Below, one piece after another: positions 1-12,700 of a stretch of 34,782 nt of DNA (position 1 is its first letter; each line of letters starts with the position of its first letter). Source of the stretch: Acanthaster planci (lineage: Eukaryota > Echinodermata > Asteroidea > Valvatida > Acanthasteridae); assembly GCF_001949145.1 (NCBI RefSeq), contig NW_019091395.1, positions 980,004 through 1,014,785 on the forward strand, given 5' to 3'. The notes under the pieces are model-generated. The model searched no databases and had not been told where the DNA came from. It saw only the letters and a program-made list of their open reading frames with translations. Position numbers and translations under genes: made by a program.

Positions 1-596
1 TTATGGCACCAGCACCAATTTCACAATGCTTTTAAAGGGCCAGAGCTTTGCATTTCACATAATTCAAAGCTCAGTCAGCCATAAGGAGGTTCCCCCAAAT
101 TGTAAGTTCAAAGTGAGACCCCAAAGAATCGAACCATCAGCAGGCTTAGTCCTTGAGTCTTTGAATGGGGAAGTTACTATTATGGCAGTAGAATGCAGTG
201 AGTGTATCAAGTGTGCACAATGTATGTGTTCTTTTTGAATTTCAAGAAATACAAAAATCTGACTTCTATCCCCCTCCGAATGTATATTAAAATGGAAACT
301 ATTCACCCTGGACAAATTCAGCTTAGGTGCTTGTTCATCATAATTCTGTGTCCAACAAAATTCCATGTCCAACAAAAACTGCATGTCCAACATAATTCTA
401 TGTGCAACATAATTGCACATCCAACAAAATCTTATGTCCAAGATAATTCCATTTCCAACAAATTCCATGTCTGACATAAATCCTGTCCTGTGTAACAGCC
501 TGTGAAAAAAAAACCTAAACAAGAAAACTTATAGAGTTTTTGAGGGATCTCCCTCATTGACGGTCCACTCCACCCTGTGTTCCTCCTTGCCCACAG
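1..596 (+). other. SBF: intron of SBF upstream of first visible exon
   Basis: No exon of SBF type or other convincing coding sequence was seen here. It ends in a good acceptor (tccttgcccacag). A minisatellite occupies 340-488. Confidence 0.7.
340..488 (+). repeat. 17-18 bp degenerate minisatellite
   Basis: About nine imperfect units such as ataattctgtgtccaac, aaaattccatgtccaac and ataattctatgtgcaac run head to tail. Each unit ends in a CCAAC-like core, and spacing is 16-18 bp. The copies are diverged, so the array is old. Confidence 0.8.
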
Positions 597-796
597 TTAC
601 CCGTCCCTGGTCGTGGTGCCCTCGGCGCTGTCAGATGACAGCATCCGGCGGCTGGCCAAGTGCCACCGCCAGTACCGTTTCCCTGCAATCACCTGGCGCC
701 ACCCCAGCACCAAGGCCCTGTTGCTGCGTTCCAGCGGCTTCCACAGCAAGGGGGTGATGGGCATGATCAGCAGGACAGCACAGAACCCCAGCACCA
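597..796 (+). CDS. SBF: SBF exon: start of visible myotubularin core
   Basis: The acceptor is cccacag at 596 and the donor is GTGAGT at 797. The first base completes a split codon and the last base starts one. It encodes [20 protein letters not shown], then a [14 protein letters not shown] stretch and [16 protein letters not shown]. This is the myotubularin block 'YPxxLxVP...R.P...W......LLRS' in its SBF form, where the family usually has a basic, phosphoinositide-facing loop. The preceding exon, with the GRAM domain and the start of the core, is not in the window. Confidence 0.93.
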
Positions 797-3700
797 GTGA
801 GTAGACCTCTGTCTCTGACCTTAAATGAAACCTTCCTCCATCATCACTTCGACCTTGGACCCTAAGTTGGTCTTGCTTGTGTGGTAAATATTAGGGGAAT
901 TTGGTATCACGGTATGGAAACATTCCAGTCACTGGTTTAAGCGATCAGCGATCAAAATTGGTTTATGGGTGTCCTGCAGGAGCCAATTGAATTTGCCATT
1001 GAACACCAAAAATTGATATCCCACTGTAACTCAAGACTATTATTATTATTAATTTCTGGTAATGACACCAAGGATTCCTCAAAAGCACCCAAGGCACTGT
1101 GGCTTGCAAGCCTGAAGAAACCTGTAGAGAGGAGACAATGAGAAGCAGTTACAGTTTTAGAGGTGGGAGGAAAACCCCAGAGGAATGTTCTGGGTAAAAC
1201 TCCCATAATCAAGTAGGGACTGAAAACCCAATCCACACATGGACCTGGCCAAAATTCGAACGCAGACCCCATACGTGAAAGGCAAGGAGAGAGCCACCAT
1301 GCCAACCTGACTCCCCAAAGACTGGACGTATCAACAAACCTGCTATATGGGTTGGTCTTGTTAACCGCCTGAAGCGTATTAATATTGAACCTCCATAGGT
1401 CCAAGTTGATGTAAAAAAACAAGAAATAGCTTTCCCACAATCACTCAAGGAAGACTTGACTTGGTATGTAGGTTTTCTTCTTATCCCCGAGCAGACTATT
1501 GATTTTGGACCCCGTAGGTCAAAGGTTGAGATCATCATGAATATAACAACAGAAATAGCTTCTCTGCTGTAACTCAAGTAAGGCTGGACTTATTGTTAAA
1601 CTTGTTATATTGATTTTGATTTCTGACACTTAAGTCTGGGCTTTAACCATTGAGCTTGGTGGGGCATACATAACACATTACCCTTTTTCGCAGGTGGGTC
1701 GTCTGACACCAGTACCAGCAAGAGCCTGGAGCAAGAGAAGTACTTCACTGCCGTCGTGCTGAACACACCCTACGGCCACTCCTACAAGTCAGACTCCCTC
1801 GTCAGTCTGAACTCCATCCTGCCCCCCTCCATCACCCTGGAGCCAGACTCCACCCCCAACATGGGCTCCCGCAAGGGCCACTCCTCCGGAACGTTGATAC
1901 AGCGAGGCTTCATGCGGTCCAGCGGCGGGAAATCGGGGCCGAAACCAGGTGAGGGGAACAAAAAGTGGGAGGTTGCTTGCTCGCCCCTTTCCCTGTCCCA
2001 TATCATGCACATGTAAAACTTGGTGTAAGTCAGTCGGGTGACTTGGTGTAAGTCAGTCGGGTGACTTGGTGTCAGTCGGGTGCGTAGTACTCGTGGACTG
2101 TTCTTGATACTCAATTTATCTGGATAACCAGCTCCAGTGCACATCGTTGAGGCAGGGAACAGGAAACACATTAATGTCATTTGTGTTGGCCACATTCTTT
2201 TGCAATCCTTTCATTCAAGCACATGTTGGATTTGTGCAAATTCAACTGAAAATGACACAGATTTGTTTGCCATCTGAACGGCTGAACCAGTGCATGCTTG
2301 TCCTTCAGTGGCTCTCCAGGATAGGCCGCACAGCAGATCCTGCTCACTTACCAGGCCACAACGCCAAAGCTACTGGCATTGTCTGTAGTCATGTGAAGAC
2401 AAATCTGGTGTTTAGCTTTGCAACTGTGGCCTGGTACTGGTTGCTTATCGTTCAGTGATGTATAGTGCTGTGATTGAAGTGTTGTGTACTAACGACCTGA
2501 TAGTGGTTTTGTAATGATGTCACAGTTCACGTAACAATTACTTTCGTGGTTGCTTTTTCCCTCTCATGGGCATGCTTTTTCCTGCACTGTTTCTCATTAC
2601 TTACAGTCCCATTGACCATATACACCCATTCATTATATACCCATTGCCTTCCGATCTGTACATGTGTTATCAAGATCATTGAAACCAGTGGTACATTCTT
2701 TTTTTGTTATTTTTGGAAAGGGCACCTTTGTAAAAGTAACAGTTGGTGCGTCGTACCTTGTGTGGTAGTGCCTTCCTGAATCCAGAGAAAGTCTCCAAAA
2801 TACCGAGTGGATTTGGAAGATATTTAAAGGGTTGGAGCGCAAGAGTGTGACAAGGAGATCTGTTGTGATGTGATTGAAAAGGATACAGTTGAGCTTTATC
2901 CAGAAAAGGCCAACACCAGTTAGGTTTCTGTCCACTTCAGTTTGTGGTCACAATTTCTTCCCCCCTCCCCCCCACAAATGTTTCTCTTCACTGGCACGGA
3001 GTTTCCCCCATGAGAGTTTGCTACTAACTTGTGTGTTTCCTTCCCCCCAGGGCTGATAGACAGGTCCTTATCGACACTGAAACGAGGTAATGACAGGCAC
3101 CGTCCAGTCTCAATTCCCTTCTCCCCCCCCTCCTCTCCCCCGCCACACTTGCCTGTTTTCTTTCAGTTCTTTCAGTTTCTCTGCATTGGGTTAAACCTTC
3201 CACCTGTAAAACAAATTGAAAAAACAAACAACAAAAACAGAGCGAAATTAGTGGGACCTTGTTGAGCCCTGTTGAAACGTTGATATTGATATCAGAACAA
3301 TCTTTTCTTGGCAATAATTAGAGATCTAATCATCTGTTGATGACAACACAATTCCTGAAAGTGTTGACACCCACATGTAGATATTTGTCAACAGTTTATT
3401 TTGTGTGCCTTTTTTTTAGCTGAATTATTTTGATTTAGAAGTTAAATTCATTATTGCACCAGATGATATGAGCGTTTTGTTTTTTTTTGGAAGAGTAATT
3501 TAATTTGATGAACAAAATAATTTACTTCCCAATGGTTTCTTTGTCTTCACTGACACAGAAAATTAGGATAATACAGATTTGAACAAATCGACATACATAA
3601 GAATGATTCATTAAAAGGTCTGTTTGCATGCTGATAGAGAGTATCATTAATGTGCTGTGTTGGTTTAGGATTACAAGAACATGACCAGAAAATGGCAAAT

Positions 3701-6700
3701 TAACAAGTAACATTTAATTACAGAGGTGAAATGCGCTTTCAAAGACTACTGGTTTATGGTCAGAGAGTTAGCTGGAAAACCAGTGTCGGGACAGTTGCAA
3801 TGAATCCATGTGTTCTGCTTACCAAGGGGAAAAAATTCAAACCAAAATGGTAATTAGGCTAATCCGTCAAACTAACCAGACAACAGGTTGAGTAAGTGAA
3901 TGCATTTTTCAAACCCAGTCACTTACAAATGCTAACCAGGTCAGTGGTTTTGACACTCAGTTAACTGTTTACGCAATCAGTTGAAAGCAATTTTTGAAAG
4001 GGTTTTGTGTGTCGGTCATGAGAACTGTCAAGAGCAGTCAATTGTTAACCAAGTCAGTATCTCATTACCCAGTTTTCAATGGATTATGTTGATCAGCTCA
4101 GCAGTCATGTGACTAGTCAGGTTTCTGCATGTCAATCATGTGGTAGTGGTAGCCCAACGGACGGTAAACCAAACGAGAAGTGCTACCACTCCTATCTCAT
4201 GGTACATGTTTAAAAGTCATCCAAAGTTTAAAAAATTCCCCTGACCCTGTTTTGCGGGTTGTTGATATCCAACCGAATCGGTTCACCCAAGAATGGGCCA
4301 AAACTATCCACAGAGCTGAAGGAGATAGTGGACACCATTGACGACTCCCTGCAGGACATGGACCCCACATGGTCCATCTACAACTCCTCGGATGACGATT
4401 CCTCCTCCTGTGCCTCCTACCAGGGGACTGGCGACGAGTCTATGGACAATGGGGACATTTCAGACCCTCCAAGTACCTTTTCTGTCCAGATTGCTGACCG
4501 GTCTGAAAGTGCACTGTGGCAAGCTTGTTGCATTGTCCTGTGCATTGTGGCACCTTGTTTTTTTTTCCTACTCTGGGTCAATCAAATCATGCCAATCATT
4601 CGAAATCGGCGTATACTACATTCCACTTCAGAAATCCAAGAAAAACAAGTGCAGGGAGAAAATTCCACTGTTCGTTAATAAAACAATGGCCCTCCTGTAC
4701 TTGCACATGAGTTGATAGCAAAAAATTGGTAAGGTTTCCATTGTTCCCTTCCCCCCTCCTTCCCCTCAAAAAAAAAAACCCTAGTCACCTTCACCTGACA
4801 ACAAATAGTCCCTCCCAGAGCCTCTTTTCAATGGAGGAAACTGCAGCTGTCTCTTAGCAACTGATCTGAGCATTTTGTTCCTACTGGTACTAACATTTTG
4901 ACCCTTTGAGGGATTGACCTTAGCATGCTGTATGTCTTCATCCCTGGCATTTGCAGATCTCCGGAACAATTTCACTGTTATCCCAATTTCTTGTTTGTCG
5001 TTAATTTCGTTGTGTTTCTCTTTCAGGAAGATCTGATCGTCCTGTAGAATTGAAGCTTTATTGCAGTCACTCCATAACCTTTTATTTGTAGGTCCTCTAA
5101 CACTATTGCATGATGCAAGAACAAAGGATTTTATTTTTGAATATGTGACCTGCTCAGTTGGTGTTAGTCCTCTGCCCTTCAGGTTTACTTCATGGTGAAA
5201 GGTCACGCACAGTTTTGCAACTCAAGGTGAAACAGTATACAAAAGAAATTTGTTTTGGGCCCTTTTTTTTTTTTGAGTTTCTGTGATGAAAAATTCTTGA
5301 GCAAATTTTCTTTTGGCTGAAGCTTGAAATGAAATTGGAGCTTATAAAAACTATAGTCATTTTCAACATGAACAAAAATTACAGCTAATGTTTGGGTCAA
5401 TCTGTGACTCTGTGGCTTGTGTACAGAGCAGGTCACACATTATTGAATGCTAACACTAACCATTTCTTCTAAGAACAGGTCAAATATATAGAAAAGAATT
5501 CCAAATATTGTACAGGACCTTACTTTGTTGATAAGATGTGCAATTTGAAACAACTATTGTCTAATTATCATTCAGAAGAACACGTGTACATGTAATAGTG
5601 ACTTGGTGAAAAGCGTATTTATTGCATATTTTCAGATATTACGGTCTTTCTTACCATGAGAGTGACATTCTTTATCACAGGTTTTCTGCTGGCAAATGTG
5701 TATTTGTACTTGAAATCCTACATAAGAATTCACCTTTTTGTTTCAGCCTAATATGAATATGCTGCAATTTGCATGTGGCATTGTTTTTATTTGAAATATT
5801 AATGAAATATGTATTAGACTATTAAAGAAAATGCATGTACATGTAGCTATCAATGGCATTTAGTATGGAAATGCTTGAAATGTGGCTTTAAGGGACCGGT
5901 TAAGTTGGGCACCAGTAAACTTACTTTTCATTACACAAATGCCACATGGTTTGAGGATGGAAGTACAGTGTGCACACACTAGTTCCCGAGACTAAGCCAA
6001 GGGAGCTAGTGTGTCAACTTCCAATATTGACGGAAAGTAAATGGACTGTCCACCGAATATGAAATATGTTGTGTTCGTTATACCATACCTCAGACATATT
6101 CGGTTACCATTAAAATTTCAACAGCAAGGGAAAGGCAGCAAGTACACGTATGCGTGCCTCCATCTGTTCATCTGCAGTGTGCATACAGCGCAGCTAGGGC
6201 TGTGCTCAAGTATTGCGTGCTTCACCCACGCAACAATTTTATGTTCCCAAGGGAAAGGTTCAGTACCCGCACATGTATTTGTCTTGAACTTCGATTCTCA
6301 CAAGTTTGCTTTGCAGACTGCAAATAAACAACTTGCATGGGAATAAGACCAGTCAGAGTTCAGCTCTCCATCATGAATATGTATGAGGCATGGTAATGGC
6401 AAATGGACACCTGATGCTTTGCGCAGTGGTGCCATGTTTCCCTGTAACCTTGTGACAAAGCTGGTGCCCTGCACAGCAGTGGATTCCCATACTGACCAGA
6501 CTTTTAAATGTTAACTTTGTGCAGACACTGATGTTGACCAGCCATGTTGGCTGCATTACATTTCAGATCATGTAAGGGATTGTCTCAAACCTGAGAACAT
6601 TTGTTTCTCAAAGTTTTGCCAGCTAAGAGGCATCTAGGATGTTTCCATGCTTACCACAAGGTCTGCAGCCAAATAGATTGGAAAACTTGGCAGTCCTGGG

Positions 6701-9700
6701 CAGTTCTCCAGGATGAATAAAATATCCCCATGAGGATGCCAATTGGAGGTTCTAAGTGTTCCAAGTTTTGAGACAATCCCTGCTAGAAACTGTCCAAGAC
6801 TCTTTGCATAAGGGATGTTAGCATGTGCGCCGTCGAACATGTAGTGCTCATATCCTTGGAAGAAGAGTATGCTTTCATGGTCCATGGCGTCACATGTCCA
6901 CTCAAGCTGCCTATCCATCATGGTGACCTTGTCCCCTATGGTCACCCGTTCACTTTAACCATTTCTTGATTCTGGTCCTCTGTCCACCGTGGTCACCCTG
7001 CCCATAGTGGACACTTTACACTGGTTACTTTTAGTCTTTTGGCTGATGGAATACATGCACAAGTTGGTTTGACTGTAAATGTCTGCAACCCCCTATGCAA
7101 AGAGTGGACTGTTCCTTACTAATCTCCACCAATAACCAACCTCCATTGATCGCCAGCTGCTCATATTTACCCATCATGCTCCACCTAGCTGACCGCATCT
7201 GCTAAATAACGTTACGTTAACTTAATATGAAAACAGAAATTGAAGCATTTGTTATGCTTTGGCCAAAGAATTTCAATAACACTGGTCATCATGGCAGCAT
7301 GCAGTTTAATTTTTATCAGTGTAGTCTCAGAAAGTACATGTAGTTCCCAGCAACACTCACCTTACAATAACATGAATGAACTTATCAAAACCAAACAGGG
7401 TATGCATGACACTTAAGTTCATTCCAACTTCAACTGCAGTTGACTACCAGAATCCCAGAAAGTTTTTTTTCTTCGACTTTATGCCGAACTTAAGAAAAGG
7501 ATCAACATTCTGCCTTCTGTGTTCTCCACTGTTTGTTATTCGCCGGCCATATTGTCTGTCTTTCTGTGTGTCATATGTGTCGTACCTGGCAAAGCACATT
7601 AAAGGGGGCTAGTCACTATTTCCCTAAGATGTGGATTCAGTATTCCAACCTCAAATTTTTTTTTTGGAGGGGGGGGAGGTGGGTGAGAGGGGGGATTGAG
7701 CAGATTAATACTCCAAAGTCTTTGTGAGGGAGGCGTGGTAACCATGGATAAGCATTCTTCAGTTTTTCATCCAATCAGAAACAAGATAGAAACCTTTGCG
7801 CAAAGTTTTCACAAACCCCTGAGTTTCAAAGCTTTGAGCTGTTGAAAGCTTTGGAAATCAGGTTTTCTACTTCAGGCCAAGATTTCCACACCAAATGTTG
7901 ATGTGCGCATGTACATGTACAGTTGCAGATCCTGCCTGTCGAATTGATTATGTATTTTGCTGTAAAAACCTCAACGTTCCAAAAATCTGTTTTGCATGAG
8001 ACAGCTGGTCTTTGTTTTGCTCCTAAACCAGCCGTAAGCAGGCCTTGCCCCTGTCTTTTTTGCCATCCTGTTGTGTTTTTTTGTCTTTTGAATGGGCATT
8101 GCAGTGGGGGGACCCAAAATTAAAATAAAATTAAATAAAAGAAAAACAATTTAAAAGATGAATCGCACAATATAAACTACCAATTTGCTCAGAAAAAAAC
8201 AACTTGAAATTCCCCCCTTCCATTGTTCATCACGAATGAGTGCTTTGATCCCCCCCCCCCGAAAAAAGTCCAGGTGATGCCCATTGTCTTCTGTTTGTCT
8301 GTCTGCTCTCTGCCTGTCTGTCTGCTGTCACTATGCTTTCTGCTCTTTCAGTCCCTTACTAATGCTGTTTTCCCCCTGCCTGTCCTCTTACCTTTGCCAA
8401 ATTTGTGTTTGTTTTGAGCATAGCAACAAGTTGGCATGGCTGTAACTGGAATATGTCCACTTTCTGTTGACTCTTTGCATGGACTATAAAGGGGATGTAC
8501 GAGAACAAATGCAACATTCACATGAACACAAACATGCACATCTCATCAAAAACTGAAGCCAAAGAACGTAATCATTGCGCTTCACATTCATAAAAACCAC
8601 TTCATCTTTTTGGTAGGAAAATGTTTAATATAATCCAGCTAAGATACATACTGGTATGTACTAACAGCATGGTGTGAGAATATGAGACAAAAAAGCTCTA
8701 AACCAATAGTAAACTAGACATGCCAATCAACGCTCCAACATCTGAACAGAGGTGTGCCGCGTGCTGTCATGTTTGATTCGGTGACCTTTGAACCCTCCCC
8801 AATCTCCCCCGGCTCTGTGTAGGAGCAACGCTGGGTAAATTGAGCAGCTTCCGGTCGAGCGGGTTCAACACGGGCTCGGCTAAGAACCTTACCCTCGCCC
8901 CGAATGCAGTGAGCCGGAACGGATCGGTGACGGACTACGACCTGGGAGCCAAGAAGGACCAGGACCCGCGCAAAGCGGCGCTGTATATCTTCGGAGAGAA
9001 GTCCCAGTCCAGGGTGAGTCTGCATGATTTGCTCCCACAATTTCGGTACATGTAGATACTCACATAGTTAAACCGAAATCTGGACAGTTGGCCATTGTCC
9101 ACAGGATTTTAGTGTGAATTCACATATCTCCTCCTTATAATAAGCGATGCTTCACTTAGGTACCGTAGTTGAACAATTTTCGCTTTGTAGGGAATCATGT
9201 TCAGGATCCAGTTTCATTAAACACAATAACTATTACCGAGCAGTTTTTTAATGCAAGCAATAAGGAGGGAACCATTTGCATAATTGTATGTAGTGGACCA
9301 CAAACGCTGTGAGAGTGGCAGCCAACAGCAACATGTGATTGACGATAGGATTTCAAGAAATAGTTCCACAAGGGTCATACCGGTGTGACTACATTGCCAC
9401 TGTGCATTGTTAAATAGCAGGTTGTTGAGATGCACAGTAGTTTGTGTCTTGACTTGTTCCAATATTGCCTCTTGAGCGCCTTCAATTCTAAAGATATCAA
9501 AGAGTGAAATTTTGATGTCAAGAATTGAGCTTGGGGTGAGGGAACCAGTGATGCCCAAATCAGGCAAAACGTTGAGTCTTGCAAGATATACATGTGGGTG
9601 TACTTCAGCTTTTACGGCATACGCAACCATCCTCTGCCATCCTTCAACTCTTTGCGAAAATGGTAACACTCCTTCCATCTTGTTTTTTTTTCCCCCAATG

Positions 9701-12700
9701 GTCAGCCTTTCAAGTTAGAGCAGTTCAACAAGTGCGACTTCATCCCCTACGACTTTCACGAGACCCGCCAGACCAAGCACAGCCTGAAGAAGCTGATGAA
9801 GGCCTGCGTGCCCAGCACGGTGCTGACCGACCCTGAGTGTGGCTTCCACAAGCTGGTGGACGAATCGGAGTGGTTGGTTCAGGTAGGAAGAGCACCGTTG
9901 TAGGCGAATCCTTCACCCTAAGGATTCCCCAACCAGCCCAACTCCAACATCAGGGATTGTTGGAAACTTGGGATGAGTACGTGCTAGTAACCACACTGGG
10001 TACACTTGTAGTGCTCTTGTGAAGACTGGCAAGTACTTATGAAACAAGGTTTTGGGAAGTATTCAACAAATTCAGAAACTGCCACAGTTGTCGTTAAATG
10101 TAAAGTGGGCATTTCTTCAAGGTTTGTACGCCCTTTTAAGTGGAGCAATTTCAAGGGGTTCATCGTTGATATTATCCCTGGTTCGGTGATGATAATGAGA
10201 AAACTCAATACAAGACAACTCAAACAAATGTAATTCAGAAAAAGTAGCGTTGATCATACATTAGGAGAGGATGCCCTAAAGTAGACCTGTAAATATTTCA
10301 CCTGACAGCAGACTCTTCCTTACTGTCATACATAACTATTCGGGGAAATACCCTGCCTGCTGCCACCAACACGCNNNNNNNNNNNNNNNNNNNNNNNNNN
10401 NNNNNNNNNNNNNNNNNNNNNNNNNNNNNNNNNNNNNNNNNNNNNNNNNNNNNNNNNNNNNNNNNNNNNNNNNNNNNNNNNNNNNATTGTCCTCTATTGT
10501 TCAGGGTCCCCAATTGAATGCAGAAACCAACTCAAGCTTCCCTGTGTGTTGATGCGTTAGCCTGAGAACCCCCTGAATTGCATGTCATTTATTGTCACTC
10601 TGCCTTCTACATGCAGATCCAGAGTATTATGCAGCTGGCTGGTGCGGCGGTTGACCTCATGGACCTTCAGGGATCGTCTGTTATGTTCAGCTTTGAAGAA
10701 GGCTGGGACTTCACAACTCAGGTGCGTAGTGTGACCCTTTGTAGGGCCTGGGCAGTTGTGCAGGCGCCATGGCTCAGACATGCACAGACCACCTTGTCAA
10801 AGTAATATAGTGTAAGCAGTTGCTAAAAATGTTTTTAAAGTATAAATGAGAGGGGAAGATGGGAAAACCCCTGATTACATCGTAAGGGTGTACATGCATG
10901 TGTGGTCCTACATACATGCTACAGATTGGAGCTGACATCATCTGCTTGTAGGGTTAAATGTATGTCTGAATGACTTGGCTAGGGCTTGAAATTACACACA
11001 ACTCTATGAGATGTGTCTACAGCCATAACCATAGACTCGGGCATATTTTTGAGTCACAGCCAAGTCATTTGGATGTGGTCTTGTACAAACATCTCACTTT
11101 CACATAGGTTGCCATTACACCTTTGGCAGGGTTCTGGTGAATGAAGTTAACAACGTGCATATATTATTATTATATATTGTCTGATTGTTTTCTATGTCAG
11201 GTGGTGTCGTTGGCCCAGATCTTGATGGATCCATACTACCGGACCCTGGAAGGCTTTCAGGTTCTGATCGAGAAGGAGTGGCTGGCATTTGGCCACCGCT
11301 TCACCCATCGGAGTAATCAGACCATGGCCTACCAGGCCAGTGGGTTTGCGCCGGTATTCCTGCAGTTTCTGGATTGCGTACACCAGGTAGGTGGCAAATC
11401 GTCAACCGACTAAATTGTGAACATGAGTCCATTGATCTCACCTCTTGTTTAAAAACTGAAAGAACTTTTTAAACGAAGTGAGTTTCAAATGGGGCCAAGA
11501 ATAAGACAGGTAACTGAATACTTTGATCTCTGATCATGCCAAGCCCATAAAGGAGGAACACAATGCATGTGTGGTGGTCTACCCTGTTCCATTTCTGGGC
11601 ATGATTACATACATCCACTGTTTTGTTTTTCACTAGTGACTTATACCCCGTGAGATCAGGCATTGTAAATGTAAAAACTAAAACGTGAAGGAGGGTAATA
11701 TTTTTTCTCTACTGTTATGCATCTTCATGAGCTGCCTTTTTGCTGACCTGCAACATCTTGAAATGCTTTTAGAATTTTAGAATCGAAATGATTGAATTTT
11801 TTTCCTTTTTATTTTATATTATATTTTGTCTGGTTCCCTGCTGAATATCTGATTCTAGAAATAAATGTTGGAACATTTGACAAATCTGGAATATCGGGCA
11901 CAACCCCGACCTAGAATCTCTACCCTTTCAGACCGCAGCACGGCATGTGTGATTGCGCGTACACGTACATTTTTTTCAGATAATGGAATTATTTTTTGTT
12001 CCTCACTTGCAGGTGCACACGCAGTTCCCCATGTCCTTTGAGTTCAACCAGTATTTCCTGAAGATGATTGCCTTTCACCACGTCTCCAATCGTTTCCAGA
12101 CGTTCATGCTGGACTCAGAGTACGCGAGGTTTGAAGCAGGTAAGAATCTCTCGGAGGGCATTAAACCACTTCAAGATGTGTATAATACGCAAGGATTTCC
12201 TATGCCCTAAACACGGAAGACAGTCAAACACGTGGTGAAGCCGAGTGAATCTGTGTGTCAACTTCCCATATCAAGGGGAGCTAATATTGAGTACCCACCT
12301 GAAATAAGGTACTATATCTGTTTTATCATACCTCATGCATATTCGTTTGCCTTTACAAAATCAGGGATCACCTAAAATGTTAATCAACATGCACATGTTT
12401 TCATGTGTAGTTAGGGCAATGTTTCCACATGCATACCATTCTATAGTAGCATTATAAAGCATTGTGTAGTAAACTGTGGCTGGCTAAGAGTTCTTTCTGC
12501 GCTTGCCTGTTTGACTTGTGGGCGGCAATAAAACCGGCAGACGCATAATGTTGACTGCACCAGTGAGAATTTGGTTGTTGATCATAAAAAAATCCTGCAC
12601 TGTGCCGCTGTGAAATGACTTTACCTGAAATAGTTTCTTCCATTGGTATTTAAACCCATTATCAATCCTTTCAATGCCCCTTATAATCTTCATTTTCTTT

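Larger units (their letters stand above)
3087..8822 (+). other. SBF: large SBF intron region (contains the optional exon)
   Basis: This 5.7-kb region is the longest intron unless the exon at 4314-4472 is used. It holds a CAGT/GTCA-rich, AACCAGTCA-like degenerate stretch (about 3740-4135), a hairpin and repeat at 5974-6260, a G-run (7660-7700), and a C-run with a CTGT microsatellite (8250-8335). A 141-codon open frame on the - strand at 4781-5206 has no recognised family. No other gene was seen. Confidence 0.65.

Noticed and set aside
952-1577. Two overlapping - strand open frames of 162 and 122 codons
   Set aside because: They fall on the SINE and the adjacent tandem duplication, and have no protein-like features.
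4781-5206. 141-codon open frame on the - strand in the large SBF intron
   Set aside because: No family motif, signal peptide, membrane segment or plausible gene structure. Its length alone is not enough in a 35-kb window.
6634-6945. 103-codon - strand open frame
   Set aside because: No family resemblance, in an intron, and no flanking exon that would join it.
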